Shown here piece by piece: positions 25,991-38,100 of a stretch of 64,000 bases of DNA. The DNA comes from Diadema setosum (lineage: Eukaryota > Echinodermata > Echinoidea > Diadematoida > Diadematidae): contig NC_092701.1 of assembly GCF_964275005.1 (NCBI RefSeq), positions 6,182,715 to 6,246,714 on the forward strand. Direction: 5' to 3'. The notes under the pieces were generated by a model, which saw only the letters and a program-made list of their open reading frames with translations, was not told the DNA's origin and searched no databases. A program made the translations under genes and the position numbers. Position 1 is the first letter of the stretch, and each line of letters opens with the position of its first letter.

Positions 25991-27399
25991 TTTTAGTATG
26001 AAATATTGTAGCCTACAGATAGTTTAGAGGACATTAGTATTAGGCCCTTCTTATAACTCATGACCCGATTAATGTCAACTAAGGAGGATTCATCCTTTTC
26101 AATTGCATTTTTTCCCCCATTTTAAATGAATCCAATTTCTGTTGCATGTTTTTGGTGTTAGCAAGGATCAAGGTATAGGATAAAAATATGGAATTAATAC
26201 ATGCATATAAATCATACATGACTCTATGGTAACAGAGAATCTGGATCTGTGATTCAATGAAGTTGAATATTACCGGTACTTAATTTTGTTTCTTGTCTTG
26301 TTCGATCATGTCGACCTGATTATATAGGTCTATTAATGAAATTCAACGGAATCCTGGCATGACAGCTGCCACTGTTGGCGCACTCCCGACCGCTCGCGGG
26401 AACCTTCTTCTAACTGTAATGTTTTTCTTCGCCGATTGCGAATAGGGCAGACAACTCGACTCTGAAATAATCCGACCGTAGAAAAACACGACCTGAGCTT
26501 TGGACAGCTCGACCGGGAGAAATTTGTGATCGGAAAATTCACCCTGAATGGACTCATCTTCTAGTCTAGAGATTTTTAGTGGACGAAAATTGTTGGGTGT
26601 TTTTGTTTGTTTGTTTTTTTGTCATTTTATTTTGAATTAGACGAGTAACGTATGCTAGAGTATTCATTTGAAGAATTTCCAAGCAATTTATCTTTATTCT
26701 TTGTCATTGCAATTTATTGCGAAGTAACTCACTCCAGCCAGTGGTGCTTGCCCTGCAAACTGAAATGAGGAAATTATATTAGACTCCGTCTCCAGCGTTC
26801 ACTATCATGTACCTACTTTGTACAATCTTTGGTAACTAAGTGGTCCTATGGCAATTACTCCCATGGAATATTTACACGCTAAGCCAAACATACATTCTAA
26901 ACACAAACATAGGCCTAACCCTAATCCTAGTCCTCACATCAAACTATTCAATCCTAAACCCCTATCATAACCCTAACCCTAGCCCTAAGTCCTTGGAAAA
27001 AGTCGTGTCACTGGGCCAAGTAACCACGATCCCGGGGTCGAGTCGACAAGGTCGAACTGTCTGGACAAAGATGTGTTGAGCGGAGAAGCAGATGGAAGAT
27101 GCGGAGTCGAGTCTAGGATATCGTATTTAAAATGACCGCTGAAGTGTTTTCATGCTTGCAAATATCGAGGAAATGGTTCAAGTGAAGCAAACCCTACTAA
27201 ACTTCGATTCACTAGGTTTTGTTGGTAGACAATGAAGCTTAGTTGCTGTTGCCTAGCTGGTACGACGCAATAGGCACTGCTTCAGTCCCATCCTATCGAT
27301 TTTGTGCGGTTTAAGTCTTCCTGATCCATATCCAGCTACCACCAGCACCACGCCACGGTACGGTACGGACGACGTGGATGCAAGCAAAGGCCAGCAAAG

Positions 27400-27537
27400 T
27401 GACTGTTCATACCGTGGCATCATTGGACTGTGACCTGATTGAAAACGTGTGTTGTTTGTCTATACTTTTTGCGGTCTACATTGAACGTTGAAATCAACGC
27501 AGTATCGACTTACTGGATACATCAGTCAAGATGCGAG
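27400..27537 (+). promoter_or_regulatory. possible 5' leader exon of the UHMK1-type gene
   Basis: The first coding exon at 32,435 is preceded at once by a splice acceptor, so a non-coding leader exon must lie upstream. A GC-richer patch ends ATGCGAG|GTAGAC at 27,531-27,539, a possible donor. Spliced to 32,429 this would give a 12-codon upstream ORF overlapping the main ATG. The assignment is a guess; other leaders are possible. Confidence 0.2.
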
Positions 27538-29796
27538 GTAGACGTAAATCTAGTAGCCTAGAAATAGAAATGTAAAATTTGCTTCGCTTTCTTTGACTTT
27601 GCAATAAAATATTTTACCTAAATTGAATAGAAATGTCAGCAATTGACACTTGCACAACTTCACGCTCAAGTTGTGCAGTTGTACTTAAGTTGTGTAGAGG
27701 CTAGTCTAGACCCATTTGAGTATTCCATCTTTCTATCTTTGACTTCATTAGTAAATTACCGGTACTCGTGATTACTACTGCCGTACTGGGCGTCATGCGT
27801 CATCATACATTCTCAAGACAGTAGAATAAAGTCAAAGCATGTAGAATCTAGGCCAGGCCCTATATCATGTATATAGGCCTAGACGTGTCTATATCTAAAT
27901 TTACACAAGTGTACCACAATGGTCTACTTAGTGAAAAATACATTTATGAATTTATCAAAGTTTCAAACTGAAGTTTTGGAGTCTTTTGGCTTAAATAATC
28001 GCTGATGTTATTTAAATGCCAAAAGACTGGGAACTACAGAATTTAATTAATTTGTATGTTTGAATCTAACACTATTGATTAGAAGATAGAATGCATAACC
28101 AGCTGAGTGATCACATACCATTAACAGTAACACTGTTTTTATCTCTCTAGCAGTCTAGGGTAAGGTTACTAAGTAGTAACGTTACTCGTTAGTATTCGGT
28201 CACCTACTGTGTACCTACAGGAATTTGGTCACTAATCACTAAAGCCAGCAAATTTTGTTGACATGGTCACAACACACGCAAATCATACTGGCACTGTTGT
28301 TCACAACAAGAAAGTCCCGTAGCAAAAGATCATCCAAAATCCAAAATTTTACCATAAAAAATGCAGAATTTGCAGAATTTTTCTGAAGCGCATGTGAATT
28401 AAGTCCAGTGTTAAGAATCAGGTTGCCAAAAAGTGCCAAATATTGAGGAATACACCATTCTCTTGCAAGATTTTTCGCTTATCACAAGCTGCAAGTGTGA
28501 TGGTATCTGCAAAAATGCAAAAGAAAAGCAAAATCTCTGTAGTGGTGTCGATGCAGTGAGTACATGTTCAAGGGTTACTGTAAAACATGATGTATTCGCG
28601 GCACAAAATTTTCGTGAATTGGAGCCGACGGCCTTTTTCGTGGCATGAAATTTTCGCGAATTGCCACTGGCGTTCAATGCATATAGTGTAGACAAGAAAT
28701 TTCGCGAATCTTGGCGCTCACAAAATTCGCGAAATTAAAATGCACGCGTACATTCCTCGCTTTACCGAGATGCAAGCACCAACTAGCCAGAATTCAGTCA
28801 CCGGTGGGTGCTGCAACGTCCCCAATGCAACTTTGCCCCAACAAGGTACAATTATGGTATGGTGCATTTTTCAGCAGCCTTGAGTGTGCATTGGACATTG
28901 AACGTGCATATTGCTTGACCAAATTCTGATCGCATTGACAGGATTCTGGTTGATTATTATATAGCGATATATTTTTGGATTCTCTGAAATTCTATGATGT
29001 ACATGATTGTGATGTACATGATTGTATGCCACAAAATCAATATTGAGATTAAAGAAGTTTGATGAATTTAACAGTATATTGTAGGTAATTTTTTATGGGT
29101 ATTGTGACCATGCATGACAAAACCAACAAAAGTCCCACCCTTGATTTTATGTGAACACTTTAAAAAGATGAAAAGGGTCAACCAAGTCAATCTTGGGTTT
29201 TTCATATTTTCTGAAAGAACTGTTCTACATCATACCTAAATTTGGGATCATAAAATGAATGGGGAAAGTGTGTTTTGCAGCAGTTTTTCTACAACTTTTT
29301 TTTTTTTGTAGAGTAGTGTGATCAGGTACATTGTATGTCTTAGAGGCCCTTTTTCATTTATTGAAAATCCTGTGCACACTCTTCACTTTCAACTCTAATA
29401 GCTTTTGATAGGATGATGCTACTGCTTTGGAAGTTGGAATTAATCATGGCCAGAATGTGTTTATAGAGCGTGCTTAATTTCAGCTTTGATAATCCCTTCA
29501 TTCTTGCTCCAGTGGTTTACATCCTGTTCTTGTCTCCTTCACTGGACAGCTACAAATGTAGCACAGCTTGGTAAAGATTAAGCGCTTGGCTTGAATAGAC
29601 CCTGTACATCAGAGCCTCTTTTCTCTGTTCACACTTTTCCAGAGCTTGTGCTTTCTTTCCAATATTTAGGTCCATTTGAATTGAGTAGATAAATACATTA
29701 TTTTAAAGCTTTGAATCTGCTCTTTTAGAATCTGCCATTAACTGAAAATTCATGTCTGGCAACTTGTTGGTTTTGTGATGCAGGGTCACATTTTAT

Positions 29797-30710
29797 TGTC
29801 CCCGCCGAACGAGTTCGAGCAGGGGACTATGAAACGGGCTCCGTACGTGTGTGTGTCCGTGTGTCCGTCCGTGTGTGCGTCCGTGTGTGATCAAAATCTT
29901 CAATTTGCTACTTCTCTGTCATTTATGAGCCAATTTTGATTCTGTTTGCTTTATATGATAGCACTACATGGGAGCTTTGAAACTTCTACACAGAATTTCA
30001 GTCGTGACCTTTGACCTTGACCTTTGACCTATAATTGTACATTTTGCTACAAAATGCTACTCCTTCGCCATTTCTAACCTGATTTCGATTCCGTTTGCTT
30101 TATGTGATGGCACTAGGTGAGGGCTTCAAAACTTCTACACAGAATTTTGACCTTTGACTTCTTTGACCTTTGACCTTGATTTTTGTCCTGTATTGTACAT
30201 TTTGCTACAAAATGCTACTCCTTCGCCATTTCTTACCCGATTTCGATTCCGTTTGCTTTATGTGATGGCACTAGGTGAGGGCTTCAAAACTTCTACACAG
30301 AATTTTGACCTTTGACTTCTTTGACCTTTGACCTTGATTTTTGACCTGTTTTGTACATTTTGCTACAAAATGCTACTCCTTCGCCATTTCTTACCCGATT
30401 TCGATTCTGTTTGCTTTATGTGATGGCACTAGGTGAGGGCTTCAAAACTTATACACAGAATTTTGACCTTTGACTTCTTTGACCTTTGACCTTAATTTTT
30501 GACCTACGTTTTTTGTACATTTTGCTACAAAATGCTACTCCTTCGCCATTTCTTACCCGATTTTGATTCCGTTTGCTTTATGTGATGGCACTAGGTGAGC
30601 GCTTCAAAACTTCTACACAGAATTTTGACCTTTGACTTCTTTGACCTTTGACCTTGATTTTTGACCTATATTGTACATTTTGCTACAAAATGCTACTTCC
30701 GGCGGGGACA
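29797..30710. mobile_element. inverted-repeat element with 158-bp tandem units and DR1 sites
   Basis: Bounded by a perfect 11-bp terminal inverted repeat (TGTCCCCGCCG at 29,797 and CGGCGGGGACA at 30,700-30,710). Inside are a (GTGTCC)n-type tract and about five tandem units; the word ATTTTGCTAC starts at 30,041, 30,199, 30,357, 30,519 and 30,677. Perfect TGACCTTTGACCT sites occur at 30,005, 30,018, 30,164, 30,322, 30,480 and 30,642. Confidence 0.8.
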
Positions 30711-30821
30711 TATATTACGCACCGCGTAATTTCTACTTTTCCTTGTTTAGAAATATTGCAGAAAAATGTAGATGATCAAATTCTGGTAGTTTTACTCTAG
30801 AGCTCCCTGATAACCACCCCT

Positions 30822-30837
30822 CCCCCCCCCCCCAAAA

Positions 30838-30899
<62 letters not shown>
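30822..30899. repeat. C-run/A-run/(AT)n compound tract
   Basis: About 12 C, then about 22 A, then (AT)n to 30,899. On the minus strand this is one of the recurring T-run to G-run junctions. Confidence 0.9.
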
Positions 30900-30900
<1 letters not shown>

Positions 30901-32428
30901 CAAACCAAAGTAAAACAAAATGGATTATATCAGAAATTGTGAAAACTGGAGTTGTGGACTGCCTATTGTTACACATAAATAGTGCAGAAAATCTTGTGAC
31001 TGACTGTACGGCAGGAATCTATGTTAACATTGTATGTTCACTATATTCTGTTCACATGGCTTGCAGTGAAATCTTTCATCCAGGAATTGAATACCAGTGA
31101 TTTCAATTCTTTCTCCCGATCAGATTCCTCTAGGCAAGGAATTTGGACAGACTGTTCAACCACCATGAGATTAGAGGGATTTTGAAAGCTGCTTGCAGTT
31201 CAACTCCGGTAACAGTTTCTCTCGCTCTGTCTCCCTTCCATTCTCCCTAGCCATTTTTCTCAGCTGCACTTTTTCACTTGCAATGTCCTTTATTCATGTA
31301 CATGTCTGTACCGTATGTCCCCCCAAAAAAATCACAACGGGACTGTCTGCAATGTCTAACTTTAAAAATACTGAATCAATCCTAGTACAATTTCAGGGTA
31401 TGAAACTATAACTCATTGCTCACATCTTACAGAAAACCCAATTCGCTTTGCTTTAGTGGTCAAAGAGAAATTTGGAATTTTGTAGAGCATACATGTCAGC
31501 AATCTCTTTGTATATTGTGTTTACACATTAATGTGCAGTTTCAAGAGCATTCAAGTGTTAAACTTGAAAGAATCCAACTCATGTCATGCTTTACAACAAT
31601 CCACATTTCTCTTTGACCGCTCAACCAAATTAAATGGGGTTTTCTGCAAAATAGAGCTAAGATGTTATATCTTAAGACCCTGAAGTAGCATTTGAACTGT
31701 TAAATCATATTGGGTGTTATCAATGCGAAAATCCAGTTGTAATTTTTTGGGGACATACTGTACAGACGTGTATTCCTATTGCACATCACCGTGTCACTAT
31801 CTTGTGACTTGATTTACATACATTGTATAGATGGATGGGAACTTTGACGATGAGTCCTACCTACATGTACAGTGATGATTATCATGCAAATGATGATTGA
31901 GATAATGATGATCAGTATTACTATGTGCAGTTCACTTCTGCTACAAACAAGGAGGGTTATGATGATCAAGGATATAGCGAAATTTTGTTACAGAGAAATA
32001 AAATTTCAGGTCCCAGAATTGTAATCTACTTCTTTGATCAGTTACACAAAATTTCAATACAATGAAAGAAAAAAAAATATTTTGCAGGTCCCAAGGACTT
32101 GGTTGCAATATAGCAAGAGTTGCCTGTATTCACATTTCTTCATCCATTTTATGGGCATGTCCTAATAAGTTATTGCAAATAATAATGTTTAAACGTACAA
32201 AGTGGCAATATTTGGCCATAATGTGTGACCTCCCCATCACAAAACTGACACACACACTTTTTTCTTTGAAATTTAGAAATCCGACATCTGCTAACAATTG
32301 TTTTTGGCTGACTGTATGTTGGCATTGTGGTGGGACGTTTCATACATGCAACAAGCATCCTTGATCTGCAAGTCACAAGAATATTTACATTGTACATGAA
32401 AGTATGTTTTTTTTATTATAATTTTTAG
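30900..32428. other. non-coding stretch upstream of the first UHMK1 coding exon
   Basis: No coding sequence recognised; probably intron between a leader exon and the first coding exon. It ends in a T-rich tract and the acceptor TTTTTAG|GTCACCATG. Confidence 0.5.
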
Positions 32429-32434
32429 GTCACC

Positions 32435-35120
32435 ATGCAAGAACTCTTCCCCCAGTTTGAGGAAGGCACCCGGGTGACCGGCCTTGGGCACACTTGGACA
32501 CTGGCCAAAGTTCTTGGCATGGGACGCTGTGCCAAGGTCTACCACATGTCAACAAACGAAGGCAGCATTCAGGCGGCAGTCAAGGTTTATCGGAAGGAAG
32601 AGAAATATCGTTTGGCTTTCATCAAGGAGGTGTACAATCTGGATGCAGTGTATGGAGACAGACGAATCAGTGAGTTTGCACAAGCATAGAACATGTAGAC
32701 TGATGGTAACTGAGCCATCCCAATTTTATGGAAGATCATTTGAATGTAGAAAGGAATGCTTCAAAAGGAGACAGCTTCATTCTAAAAGCAATTACCTTTT
32801 CTTCAGTTACATAAAGTTTATCTATGTGATCATCACTTTCTTTTACTGGACAAGTGTGATTTGGCTCTTAGTTCTGCCTTACTGCTGGCATAGTGCCAAG
32901 TCCTGAATGTGACTTTCCTTGTGTTGGTTCTGTTGTCATATTGTCACTGACAGACACAGATCCTAACCCTGCAAACTATGTAGGTTTTACATGAAATTGT
33001 ATAGTTTTGGGTGACCATACAACAGCCGTGGATCACAGCACAATTGGTCCCGTGTTAAAAATTTTTAGACTGTTGGAATAGTAGCATCATATGAGCTTAA
33101 CCAGGTGATAACTACAGTCATCAGTATTATTTATAGTAAGTATATATCTAATATTGTGACTCAAGAAGAAATTGCTTTGTGCTTCAGCATACAAGTTAGA
33201 TACAGATCCAGAGGGTATCCTTGTAAAAACATAGTTATCAGGATACTAGCTTGTGAAGAAATCATGGTATCACACTTAAAGGGGAAGGCTAGTAACTGAT
33301 CAGTGGGAATCAGTGGAAATGCTGGAAGATGATTGTTCCAATCCTTATGGCATTCATTCAAGAGTTCATTGTATATCTATTGTTGTGTGAAAATGATTTG
33401 CTTCAGAATGGTCTCATATTCAAGTAATGTGCAGTTTAATTCTTCCAGGTTAGCGTCCCTGGTCAGTGACGGGGCATTAATCTGCACATTACTTGAGTAT
33501 GAGACCGTTCTGAAGCAAATAATTTTCACACAACAGTAGATATATAATGTACTCTTGAATGAATGCCATAAGGATTGGAACAATCATTTCCCAGCATTTC
33601 CACTGATTCCTACTGATCAGTTACTAGCCTTCCCCTTTAACGACCTGTTTGGCATTGAAAAGAAGATGAGAAGTCTTGAGCACTTTTTTTTTTTTTTTTA
33701 CTTTTTATTCCAGTTTCAGTGTATGGAACATTCACCCACAAAGGGCACCCCTGTCTGGCCATGGAACTACTGGATTTCAACCTGAAGGAGTTTATCTACC
33801 AGAGTGAGAATTGCACCGTCAGCCAGCCCACGGTGGAGGTGCCCCAGGTCGTCTGCAACAATAACAACAACATTCTGACTGCTCCTGATGCAAGCGTCAA
33901 AGACAGCAAGTCCCACACGGGTGGTGGCAGTGGTCCCACTGTAACCGTCGGCGCTGCATCGCGAAGCAAGAGAGAGGAGAGATCGGAGGAGCATCCAGCG
34001 AAGAAGAGAAAGAGCGGGGTGGAAGGACAGGGAACACCGAGGCGGACCAGACAGAGTACAAGAGGCCAGTCAGCAGGGGGTGCAGACCCACCGAGGACCA
34101 GCGAGAAGCCCTCCCAGGTGGGCGGCTCCTCAAGTGATGCGGTAGAATCATCAGGAAGACGAAGCAGAGAGGTGGTAGTGCATGATGACGCCAAATCCGG
34201 TGATGATGCTGACAGCTGCGAAGGCAACGTGGAGGACGTCGATGACCATGGCGGTGATGGCGAAGTCTCCGAGGGAGGAGAGAATGTGGCCAACTATGGA
34301 CTCTCGCTGTACATGATGCAGAAACTCCTCAGGGATGTTGCCTCTTGCCTCCAGTTCATCCAGACCTGCGGTTGGGTCCACGGCGACCTGAAGCCTGCCA
34401 ACATCATGTGGAGCTCGCAGGAAGGCAGCTGGAAGATTGTGGACTTTGGACACAGCTTCCAGGAGGGACATCAGGTGAGGGAGAGACTTGGGCAAGATTC
34501 TGTGAACATGAAACTTTGTTAATGCAGAGAATGAAAAGGTCGTATGTCAATATCTCGTATAACTAACATGACAAGTTAGCATGTTCACCAACACATTACA
34601 TTTGCGTGATTACTAGATGTATGCTAGTGTAGCATGACAACAAATAATCAGTATGCTTTGGAACTGCTCCTTAAATACACTTTCAGTTATGACTGAGATA
34701 GGCAAGAACCTTTCTCTCACACACACACACACAGAATATCCTTTCATTGAAGAAGACCCCTAGACCGCAAGCACCAAGCTGATAATCATATTCCATATCA
34801 GATGATTACCCTCTGTCACATAAGTCAAACTTTCAGGTATGCATGATTACATTCTGTTGCTTGTACATGTCACCATTTGGATATAACATCAGATGGATTT
34901 AGTATACACATTTGACAAAGGAGTCCAGGCACTGGTTAGCATGTACCCTTCATTATGTAAAGACACAATCAGAGTGAGTTTAGTGGCCAAGCTGCTCTTG
35001 GCAAGAATAGTGATTTGGTGCATATTGAATACATTTGCCTTCATTACTAAACTACCTTGCACAATCGCTGTGCAGTTGACACTGGATGAAATGAGAACCT
35101 ACAATTATTTGTTTGCACAA

Positions 35121-35157
<37 letters not shown>

Positions 35158-38100
35158 AATAATACAGTATGATGTTCAGTTCAAGTACAATTCTATGGAA
35201 GATTGTTTCTGAGAAATCTTTGTGAGCATTTCTTTGGATAGAGTAATGAATATTGCATCTCAAAGTATGTAAAATAATTTTCACTGTGTTCCTCTCTTTT
35301 GATACTTTATAGAAATTTCACTTATTTGTTGGTTATATACACGTATGTATGTGGCTGGTGTCTCATTACAATAACAGTCCTCTTCACTTTTGAGCATGTT
35401 GTGTCCTCAAACAGGATTTCAGTCAGATTCAGAGTCTCTGCTACCAGTCCCCTGAAGCCAAGATCTGGAACGCCTTCGTCAGTAGCCTTGGCAACCAGCG
35501 CGGCGTGCACAAGCTCAGCGCCGTGGATGAAGGGGTGCCAGAGTGCACCCATGCTGCTGACATCTGGAGCCTCGGTTGCGTGGTTGTCGGCGCCTACACA
35601 GGAATCAAGCTGTACGGACAGGATGATGTTCTTCCAGGGGCGTGTCGACAGTGCAGGGTGAGACTAAGGCTGAAGTGCAGTCATTCGAAGTCTGTCAGAG
35701 ACTCTCAAGGACAAGTTTATGTATCCTCCTGCATAGTTCTGTGTCTGCAATGACTTTTAGACACCAGATCCACATCAGAATGGCTAGACATCAATGATAA
35801 TATCACATCAATATTAAGAGCTCAGATACTTTCTCATTTTCACTTGGGTTTTTTTTTTTTTTTTTTTTAGTGATTGATAAAAAGGACTGCGCTATATAGT
35901 TTATATAGCATGAAGGCTTTGGAGGCTCCTTTGATACAGTATCTACAACGTACACCCCAAGCCCCAGCCCTGATACAGTGACAGAGTCTATGTTACACTA
36001 GTCTGACAAAAAGATTGGCCATACCAGCTTGTCTCAAGACCATTGATTTAATTTGTAGGAGATTACCAGAAGCAAGAAGGGTAGGAAAGTGCAATAAAAG
36101 AAGAAGATAAAAGCTAGGTCCTTCTCAATCAACTGATTTACCACTTGATTCAAAGCAAAAGAACAAACAAAGTAAAAGGGACTCATGTTTGCAATGACTT
36201 CACATCAAAATAAAGCAGATAGAGTAGTTCATATAGTGGACACCCATTATAATGAAGTCCTCTGGACTGGCAGTTTTCTTTCGTTATGTCGAAATTTTGT
36301 CATATCCGAAGAAATAAACGGTGACGATGTTGCGGCCTGATTTTTTATTTCGTTGTAACCGGAATTTCATTATAACCATGTTCGTTGTAACGAGAGTGCA
36401 CTGTATACTGCGGATGATGTTTGCGGTGATAACGTTGAGATAGACATGACATGGTGTCTCTGTCTGGGCTCACTTTGCAGAAGGCATCGTTGAACACGTC
36501 CTGTGAGTGCGAACCCCTCGTCGAGTCCCTCTTCAAACCAAAGATGACACACCCCAAGTTTTCTTCTTCTCACCGAGCAGCTGTGCGCAAACTCCTTGAC
36601 CTAGTCAAGAGGTGAGTGCACAGATATGTGACCCATCATGTCAAAAGCAGCCACAAGTCACTGGCACCACAACCAAGAAAAATAAGATTTTAGTTGAGGT
36701 ACCAATGTCGAAATCTTGATTTTTGGCTGATCGGAAACTATAGGGTCTAATCAACATCTAGCTCAAATTTCAAGGTATAATGCTTACCAGAATAGTGTGA
36801 AATATCAAATTATTTGTTGGCATTTTTTCTGGCTTGTCAAATTTGCTGCACAACTTGAGGAAGACCTTTGCGTGGCGATTTTACAAGCTCCACCCCCTAG
36901 CAACCGCTCAAAGCTGATTGGCTGGAGATGACATATTTCACTTAAGTATTTCATTGCCCAAGTGCAAGTTACAAAGCAATCGATTGTAAACTGGGAGCAC
37001 TGTTTTTTCTTCTTTTGAAGAGACGGCTTCAGCATAGTTACAGCAAACAATAGACAGCGTGCACTCTATCGGATGTAATCCCATAATTGGTTGTGGTTCT
37101 TACAGTTGATTGAAAGGTAAAATAAGTGAGATGACACTTGTTTTTCTTCTTCTTCTTCTTCTTTCTATCCCATAATGCCTAGCATGTTACAATGCGACAT
37201 CCAACGTCGTCCCTCAGCAGCTGAGATTCTGGCTCACCCCTTTTTCTCCAGTGAGCTGACCCCAAGTGCCAAAGATCTCCTGCTTCTACCAATGAGAACT
37301 CTACGCCTGTCTATCCTTGCCTCCTCCACTTTGGATCTGACCAATCAGAAAGTGTTCAGCTGTAAGTTATAATTTAAACCAATTTCTTTCTACAAAAGTT
37401 TGACAGAAACTTGCTTTTATAAGATCTCTCTTAATACATTGAAGGTTTAAATGAATATGCATACTTTGTTTGTTTCCAAATTTAGCTTGTATTGAATAGT
37501 TTTAAGAATTAGGAATTCACATATTTGCCAGTGTGTTTGCATATGTTCATGAGATTTACATTTGTCGATGGGGGGGGGGGGGGGGCACAGGAGCATGAGT
37601 TCAGGAATGGCAACACACTTTACAGTAAAGAAGAGGTCTCTGAGTTGTACTCTGGAGGAGATCATGTATGTATTTAAAATAAATGTAATAATGCTAAGCT
37701 GCCAGCTAAAATGTTTTTTTTTCCTTCTGAAAATAATTTGTGACCCGCTACAACAGGAGGATCCTAAAGTCGCTGATGGCTGAGCAGAGAAAATCGAGTT
37801 TGAAGTCACATCATCAAAATTGGTCAAAACAATTGGATTTCTGTTTTTGGCATAATTCTGTAGTCTAATGTTTTGTCTATCATCTGCCGAAATTTCGAAG
37901 CTAAGTGATAATAGGAAAGGCAAGATATCAGCGTTTTTCTAGGCCATGATTTTCCGACTTTTAACGTACAACCTGTAACAGAAACGTGTCTGAAGATTTG
38001 GATTTAGCGCCGCAGCTAGACTCCGCCCCTAGTAACGAGGGAGTGATCTTATTGGTCAGTGCGTGGCATCCTGATTACTGATTGGACGTGCGTAGACCGC

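Larger units (their letters stand above)
24016..27400. other. intergenic stretch between MMP and UHMK1
   Basis: No gene recognised. The MMP promoter should lie just above 24,015, but no clear TATA box is visible. The stretch includes a C-run (24,571), the repeat at 25,334-25,420, a small inverted-repeat element (25,763-25,990) and CCTAACCCTA-like telomere-type words near 26,911-26,985. Confidence 0.4.

Noticed and set aside
26911..26985. Interstitial telomere array
   Set aside because: Only a few irregular CCCTAA-like words are present, without a continuous tract.
33333..33583. Two mirrored 68-codon frames on opposite strands
   Set aside because: They arise from the palindromic symmetry of the element at 33,276-33,640.
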